18,476 nt of DNA, from contig JAGGVT010000131.1 in assembly GCA_021157815.1 (NCBI GenBank), forward strand, positions 1-18,476, given 5' to 3'. This stretch comes from a bacterium. GTDB lineage: Bacteria; JAJVIF01; JAGGVT01. A model generated the notes under the pieces. That model ran no database searches. It saw nothing but the letters and a program-made list of their open reading frames with translations, and was not told where the DNA came from. Positions 14,350-18,476 of the stretch are shown piece by piece. Numbering within the stretch: position 1 is the stretch's first letter; each line of letters opens with the position of its first letter. The translations under genes and the position numbers were made by a program.

Positions 14350-15267
14350 ATGGAACCATTCGACAATCCTGAATTAACCGAGACTCCCAAACTGCGTGAC
14401 CTTTCCGAGGAGAAGAAAGAGCCTGCTCAGATTCACGAGGGTGGGGTGTTCCTTGTGATTACAAACGGAAGCCTCAGGCTTCACAAATATATCCATATTG
14501 ACAACGTGGATATGGTCAAACGCGGAAATGTCATTGTATTTGAGGACAACTACGGCTCAGACTGGGGCATCGCGCACAGCTACACCACCGAGGATTTTCA
14601 ATTCGAGGAGGAGGAGGAACCGGGAGGGCGGTTTGTCCGTATCGCCACCGTTGATGATTTCCTTCAGATTGAGCAATTAAGGAAAACAGAAAAAACAAGC
14701 CTTGCAACCTGTTCAGAGCGTATCAAAGCACATGAACTCCCGATGAAACTTCTGTCGTGTGATTACCGCTTCGACCACTCGAAAGTAACTTTTCATTTCT
14801 CCGCGGAAAACCGGGTTGATTTCAGAATACTTGTGCGCGACCTGGCAAGCATATTCAAATGCCGCATCGAACTTCACCAAGTCGGAGTCCGTGATGAAAC
14901 CCGCATTTTCGGCGGGATTGGCTTCTGCGGCCGCCGCCTGTGCTGCATGACTCATTTAAGCAAATTCGATCCTATTTCAATCAAGATGGCTCGAACGCAG
15001 AATCTGCCGCTGACTCCAACGAAAATCAGCGGTGTATGCGGACGGCTTCTCTGTTGCCTGAATTACGAATACCCGACATACCTGGCGCTCACAGAGGGGC
15101 TTCCCCATGTCGAGGATTCAAAATCAATTGACGGCAAAATGGCGAAAGTCCTAATGGTCAACCCGTTGAAAGGGGAAGTGATAGTGCAATTTGAAGATGG
15201 CAAACGCGAGAAGTTGACCAAAGAGGAATATGAAAAAGGTATTAAACTACAGAATAATGAAAGTTGA
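14350..15267 (+). CDS. ricT: PSP1 C-terminal domain protein, YaaT/RicT family
   Basis: The 305-residue product has a variable acidic N-terminus (1-28), a short beta domain (about 30-100) and the hallmark PSP1 region (about 118-240). That region includes RVDFRILVRDLASIFKCRIELHQVGVRDE, IFGGIGFCGRRLCC (187-199), SIKMARTQNL and ISGVCGRLLCCLNYE (226-240). The paired C-G-R-x-L-C-C motifs give six conserved cysteines (193, 198, 199, 230, 235, 236). In Bacillus subtilis RicT these kinds of cysteines help bind iron-sulfur clusters in the RicA-RicF-RicT complex, which modulates RNase Y-dependent mRNA maturation. Outside Firmicutes the role is not established. The ATG has only a distant GGAG (14 bases), and translation may be coupled to the mRNA from holB. 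Confidence 0.9.
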   Translation: MEPFDNPELTETPKLRDLSEEKKEPAQIHEGGVFLVITNGSLRLHKYIHIDNVDMVKRGNVIVFEDNYGSDWGIAHSYTTEDFQFEEEEEPGGRFVRIATVDDFLQIEQLRKTEKTSLATCSERIKAHELPMKLLSCDYRFDHSKVTFHFSAENRVDFRILVRDLASIFKCRIELHQVGVRDETRIFGGIGFCGRRLCCMTHLSKFDPISIKMARTQNLPLTPTKISGVCGRLLCCLNYEYPTYLALTEGLPHVEDSKSIDGKMAKVLMVNPLKGEVIVQFEDGKREKLTKEEYEKGIKLQNNES

Positions 15268-15308
15268 TTCGTTTGCATTTTTTCCCTCCTGAATAACAAA
15301 AAGCTTAA

Positions 15309-15494
15309 GAACCTGTCGGAAAAGGTTGTTTTTATATCGCATCCCCCCGCGAGCGGGGGGAAATGTTTTTTGCATTTGCATACGATATATCCGGTCTTTA
15401 CACTTGCGAAGGGAAAATACAACATTCTCCCTCCCCGCTCGCGGGGAGGGCCGGGGTGGGGGAGATTGATTGCGTTACCTTTCCCAACACGCTC
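15309..15494. mobile_element. MITE-like element, copy 2 (186 bp, perfect TTAA target duplication)
   Basis: The element is flanked on both sides by TTAA (15305-15308 and 15495-15498). Its terminal inverted repeats (GAACCTGTCGGAAAAGG at the left; complement of GAGCGTGTTGGGAAAGG at the right) match at 13 of 17 positions. The inner modules are CCCCCCGCGAGCGGGGGG (about 15342-15360), the centre word CTTGCGAAGGG (15404-15414), and CTCCCTCCCCGCTCGCGGGGAGGG plus CCGGGGTGGGGG (about 15427-15463). This is copy 1 in reverse order and strand. It lies 41 bp after the PSP1 stop, where its palindromes could also act as a transcript end. Confidence 0.85.
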
Positions 15495-15567
15495 TTAATC
15501 CCAGACCTACATTTAATCCCCATTGAGTAATTCAATACAGGCATAAACCAATATGAGTAATATATGG

Positions 15568-15573
15568 TAAAAT
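15568..15573 (+). promoter_or_regulatory. Possible -10 box of the large LVIVD lipoprotein gene
   Basis: TAAAAT here predicts a transcript start near 15580, giving a leader of about 60 bases. The leader contains GGAGG at 15626-15630, nine bases before ATG 15640, and this decides the start. No clear -35 is seen. Confidence 0.4.
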
Positions 15574-15639
15574 GGTTTTATGGAACGCAAAAGTGATTGG
15601 CTCTTTAATAGCCATTTATTTATTCGGAGGCGCGGGAAA

Positions 15640-18288
15640 ATGACAAGAACAGTTTATGTACTCCTATCATTTGTCGTGATTTTGATAGTTGCTTTTGGAT
15701 GCTCATCCGGCAATTCATCGCCTGTAACACCTCAGGATATCAGCACTGATATTCCAACCGGTGAAATGGAGGCGGAAAGCCGTAAGCTGCTTGGAGTATG
15801 GAATTTGGAATTCGATGCTGAATCGCTTGAGGCGATTGTAACGCCATCCAGATTGGCAAACACTCACTATCAGGTGAAATATTTAATTCCGACGCCGGAA
15901 GTGGTAATTAACGCTTATCATCCGAATTACGTTGTGGATGCTGATGTTACTCTCACGAATCCATTTACGTTTGACGCTTATGATATCCGCCTGATTCTCT
16001 TCACCGATGATGAATCCCATATACTGGAAAATCCTGACTGCTGGACAGGCCTTTACGATATTCCTGCCGGAATGCCGATAAATCCGTTCAAGGCTTATGC
16101 GAAAGATGAGCCAAACCGAGTTTTTGCCGGAGGGACGAATCACACGGAAAACCTTCTTGTATTTTCACCCCCGGGAAGCCATCCGATTCAGTTCGCAATT
16201 GACGCATCTTTTCCCGTTAATTGCGAGGAGCCGTACGAAATCACCGATTTTAATCAGGGCGTTCTATATGATGAAATTGGTTATTCAACAGATATTGAAA
16301 TCACAGTCCGCGACTGGCAGGACGATGCCAATGAGGTCAAACTCTACTGCCCCGAAATAACGGGAGGAACGTTACTGACGTTTGACCAGATTGATCCTGA
16401 TAAGTGGCAAGCCGAGATTATTAATGAAACCGGCGCGTTATCTGGTGAGTATGAGGGATATGTCATAGCAACATCATCAAACTCAGGTACGCTTGCTTTG
16501 TATGATGAGGTTGCGATTATCGTAAATCATGGAGTTTTTGACCCCATTAATCCGGAAATTGTTGCTTCTCTTCATCTCATGGATTTTGCCAGAACTGTTG
16601 CCACTAATGGTAATTATGCTTATGTTGGTGAAGGTGATAATCGAGCCGATTCAAAAATGAAAGTTTTGGATATAAGTAACCCGGTTCATCCTGAAATTAT
16701 TGGGCAAGTCGATTCACTTTGGTCATTTGATATTTTTCATCAAGGTGATTATGTTTATCTCTCAGGTGATAAATCCTCTGATTCCACCTTGGAAATAATC
16801 GATGTGAGTAATCCGGAAACTCCTTTTATTGCCGGGTCAATCGAAATATTTGGTTATCCTTGTGCATGGAGTGTTTTCGTAAAAGGTGATTACGCGTATG
16901 TCGCATGTGGATTTAATGGTCTCATAATTGTTGATGTTAGCGATCCCACCACTCCCGCTATTGTGGGGGAAGTAGATGGCATGAATGCAACCGATGTTTA
17001 TATTCAGGGGAATTATCTGTATCTGGCAGTGGTTTCGAATTTGATGATTTTTGATATTAGTGATCCGATTAACCCAATTGAAACCGGAGTGGTTGATGTT
17101 TATTCTTCAAGGCTCACCATTGATGGTAATCTGGCTTTTGTAATTGAACGGACCACATATATCAGTATTGTAGATATAAGTGACCCGTCAAATCCGGAAG
17201 TTCTAAGCCAACTAGTGGCACCCTATGATGCGCATAGAGCAGTGATAAAAAATAATTATGCTTTTGTTGGTTCAGATGAGGGAATTGATGTGATTGATTT
17301 CAGTGATCCGACACAACCGGAATTCGTTGAAAGATTATTCACAGAAAATGCAAATATGATTGAGATTCAAAATGATTATGCTTATGTTGCAGATCAGATG
17401 GGTGGCTTCCTTATTGTTGATATCACGAATCCCACTGATTTAATTCTTCAGGGTGGTGTTCCAATAATTAAACCAAGCTCTATTGAAGTAAAAAACGATA
17501 TTGCTATCTCAGATAATGGCATATCAGGTTGTGCAATTCTTGATATAAGTAATCGAAATGATCCGCAAGTCTTATCATTTGACCTAACACTTAACCCGGA
17601 AGAAATTATAATCGTTGGTAATTATGCTTACTTTGCTGGTAACAAATTAACCATACTCGATATCTCTGATCCAACGAACCCTGAGACTATTTCAATCTAT
17701 GATCCCCCGGAACTATTTCACTGTATTGCAATTCAAGATGAATGTATTTACGGAGGAACCAATAATGATTACTTCATAATTGTTGACATTAGCAATCCAT
17801 CTGAACCTGAACTCTTGAGTCAAATTGACACATGTACGAAAGGCATCGCTGTTAATGGTGATTACGCTTATGTCGCAGCTACGGAAGAGGGTTTTAAGGT
17901 GATAGATATCCATGACCCAATTAATCCTCAAATTGTCGGGCAGGTTTTTACTCTAGATGCTGTAGATGTCGTAACTGATGGGTATTACGCATATATCGCA
18001 GACTTTGAAGAAGGATTGAAGATAGTTAATATTAGCGATCCAGCTAATCCTGAAACAATTGGACAGGAATTCATAGACAGGCCAAGATCTATAGTCGTTG
18101 ATGGTGATTATGCCTATATGGCTTTAGATTCTGGTGCGTTGAAAATACTCAATATCAGCGATCCATCAGATCCTTTTGTGTACAGCATGATTGAAACTGA
18201 GGGTGCTACATATGATGTTAAAGTTGAAAGAAACTACGCTTACCTGGCTGATTTGGATGGCGGCCTGAAAATAATTAAATTATGGTAA
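15640..18288 (+). CDS. Lipoprotein with shared N-terminal domain and 14 LVIVD repeats
   Basis: From ATG 15640 (GGAGG nine bases upstream) the product has 882 residues; an upstream in-frame ATG at 15580 would put 20 polar residues before the signal and is rejected. The signal peptide ends AFGC (Cys21), a lipobox. Residues ~45-300 form a beta-rich domain shared with the lipoprotein at 11241-12836 (NPDCWTGLY, AKDEPNRVF, CEEPYEITD). From about residue 304 to the end are 14 repeats of ~41 residues with the pattern GDYAYVA...GLKIVDISDPxNPEIVG, the LVIVD repeat. Fourteen repeats suit two seven-bladed beta-propellers in tandem, which is inference from repeat number. The protein is probably surface- or periplasm-anchored and may bind proteins or carbohydrate; no catalytic residues are seen. 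Confidence 0.88.
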   Translation: MTRTVYVLLSFVVILIVAFGCSSGNSSPVTPQDISTDIPTGEMEAESRKLLGVWNLEFDAESLEAIVTPSRLANTHYQVKYLIPTPEVVINAYHPNYVVDADVTLTNPFTFDAYDIRLILFTDDESHILENPDCWTGLYDIPAGMPINPFKAYAKDEPNRVFAGGTNHTENLLVFSPPGSHPIQFAIDASFPVNCEEPYEITDFNQGVLYDEIGYSTDIEITVRDWQDDANEVKLYCPEITGGTLLTFDQIDPDKWQAEIINETGALSGEYEGYVIATSSNSGTLALYDEVAIIVNHGVFDPINPEIVASLHLMDFARTVATNGNYAYVGEGDNRADSKMKVLDISNPVHPEIIGQVDSLWSFDIFHQGDYVYLSGDKSSDSTLEIIDVSNPETPFIAGSIEIFGYPCAWSVFVKGDYAYVACGFNGLIIVDVSDPTTPAIVGEVDGMNATDVYIQGNYLYLAVVSNLMIFDISDPINPIETGVVDVYSSRLTIDGNLAFVIERTTYISIVDISDPSNPEVLSQLVAPYDAHRAVIKNNYAFVGSDEGIDVIDFSDPTQPEFVERLFTENANMIEIQNDYAYVADQMGGFLIVDITNPTDLILQGGVPIIKPSSIEVKNDIAISDNGISGCAILDISNRNDPQVLSFDLTLNPEEIIIVGNYAYFAGNKLTILDISDPTNPETISIYDPPELFHCIAIQDECIYGGTNNDYFIIVDISNPSEPELLSQIDTCTKGIAVNGDYAYVAATEEGFKVIDIHDPINPQIVGQVFTLDAVDVVTDGYYAYIADFEEGLKIVNISDPANPETIGQEFIDRPRSIVVDGDYAYMALDSGALKILNISDPSDPFVYSMIETEGATYDVKVERNYAYLADLDGGLKIIKLW

Positions 18289-18320
18289 AAGCGTAATTCG
18301 AAATCTGTATCAACGCTTTT
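18287..18320. terminator. Possible bidirectional terminator between convergent genes
   Basis: AAAAGCGT (18287-18294) and ACGCTTTT (18313-18320) form an 8-bp stem with an 18-base loop. It overlaps both stop codons of the convergent genes. The T-run is only four bases and is part of the stem, so termination strength is uncertain. Confidence 0.4.
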
Positions 18321-18476
18321 CAAGATGCACAATCAGGAGCCAGATATCGGCGGGACGGACGCCCTCTATTCTGCCCGCCTGACCAATTGTTGCCGGCTTG
18401 ATTTTGTTGAATTTTAGTCTGCCTTCGAAACTTAATCCCTTGAGTGAATCGTAATCGAAGTCCGGCGAAAGTTTAA
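18310..18476 (-). CDS. mnmG: tRNA uridine-5-carboxymethylaminomethyl modification enzyme MnmG (GidA), C-terminal end (start outside window)
   Basis: Reading the minus strand from the window end gives about 54 residues ending at a TGA (18312-18310). They include [17 protein letters not shown], then [18 protein letters not shown] and [14 protein letters not shown]. This is the conserved C-terminal domain of MnmG, whose usual form is I-P-x-x-F-D-Y...GLS.E...KL...P.T.GQA.RI.GV.PADI..L...L. MnmG, with the GTPase MnmE, modifies the wobble uridine of certain tRNAs; its C-terminal helical domain contacts MnmE and tRNA. The fragment is too short for most gene callers, and the rest lies beyond 18476. 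It converges with the LVIVD lipoprotein gene with only 21 bp between the stops. Confidence 0.88.
   Translation of the reverse strand, partial: KLSPDFDYDSLKGLSFEGRLKFNKIKPATIGQAGRIEGVRPADIWLLIVHLEKR

Overview
The window looks like the chromosome of an uncultured or poorly sampled Gram-negative-type bacterium of moderate GC. Support comes from secreted lipoproteins with lipoboxes, an octaheme c-type cytochrome, a BatC-like TPR protein, and a holB/PSP1 gene pair. Shine-Dalgarno sites (GGAG, GGAGG) precede some genes. Others have a -10 box so close to the start codon that a leaderless mRNA is likely. No marker gene fixes the phylum, so I do not name one.

Layout. 1-503: the 3' end of a gene for an LVIVD-repeat beta-propeller protein. 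504-847: intergenic repeats, including a 29-bp perfect inverted repeat. 848-4171 (-): a non-replicative-type DNA polymerase III alpha subunit (DnaE2-like) carrying two in-frame insertions made of palindromic repeat DNA. 4172-4618: a divergent promoter region with a REP-like palindrome cluster. 4619-5530 (+): BatC-like TPR protein. 5562-5761: a 200-bp MITE-like element. 5791-6732 (+): secreted NHL-type beta-propeller. 6733-7651: a long AT-rich spacer with terminators, a C-rich hairpin and an 18-copy 8-bp tandem repeat. 7652-8782 (-): asnA. 9047-10159 (-): octaheme cytochrome c. 10334-10882 (+): SAM methyltransferase. 11241-12836 (-): lipoprotein with an Ig-like and a DUF2135-like domain. 13166-14281 (+): holB, then 14350-15267 (+): PSP1/RicT family. 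15309-15494: second MITE copy, inverted relative to the first. 15640-18288 (+): large lipoprotein with 14 LVIVD repeats. 18310-18476 (-): the 3' end of mnmG.

Housekeeping functions (clamp loader delta', PSP1/RicT, asparagine synthesis, MnmG tRNA modification) are interleaved with envelope proteins. Two lipoproteins, at 11241-12836 and 15640-18288, share the same uncharacterised N-terminal domain with different C-terminal modules.

The most notable observation is a family of short palindromic elements. Two copies (5562-5761 and 15309-15494) have matching terminal inverted repeats next to TTAA or near-TTAA flanks. The core of the same element lies in frame inside the polymerase gene (about 1538-1708), and a half copy lies in a second in-frame insertion (about 3647-3775). 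This resembles the Rickettsia palindromic elements that are known to sit inside genes.
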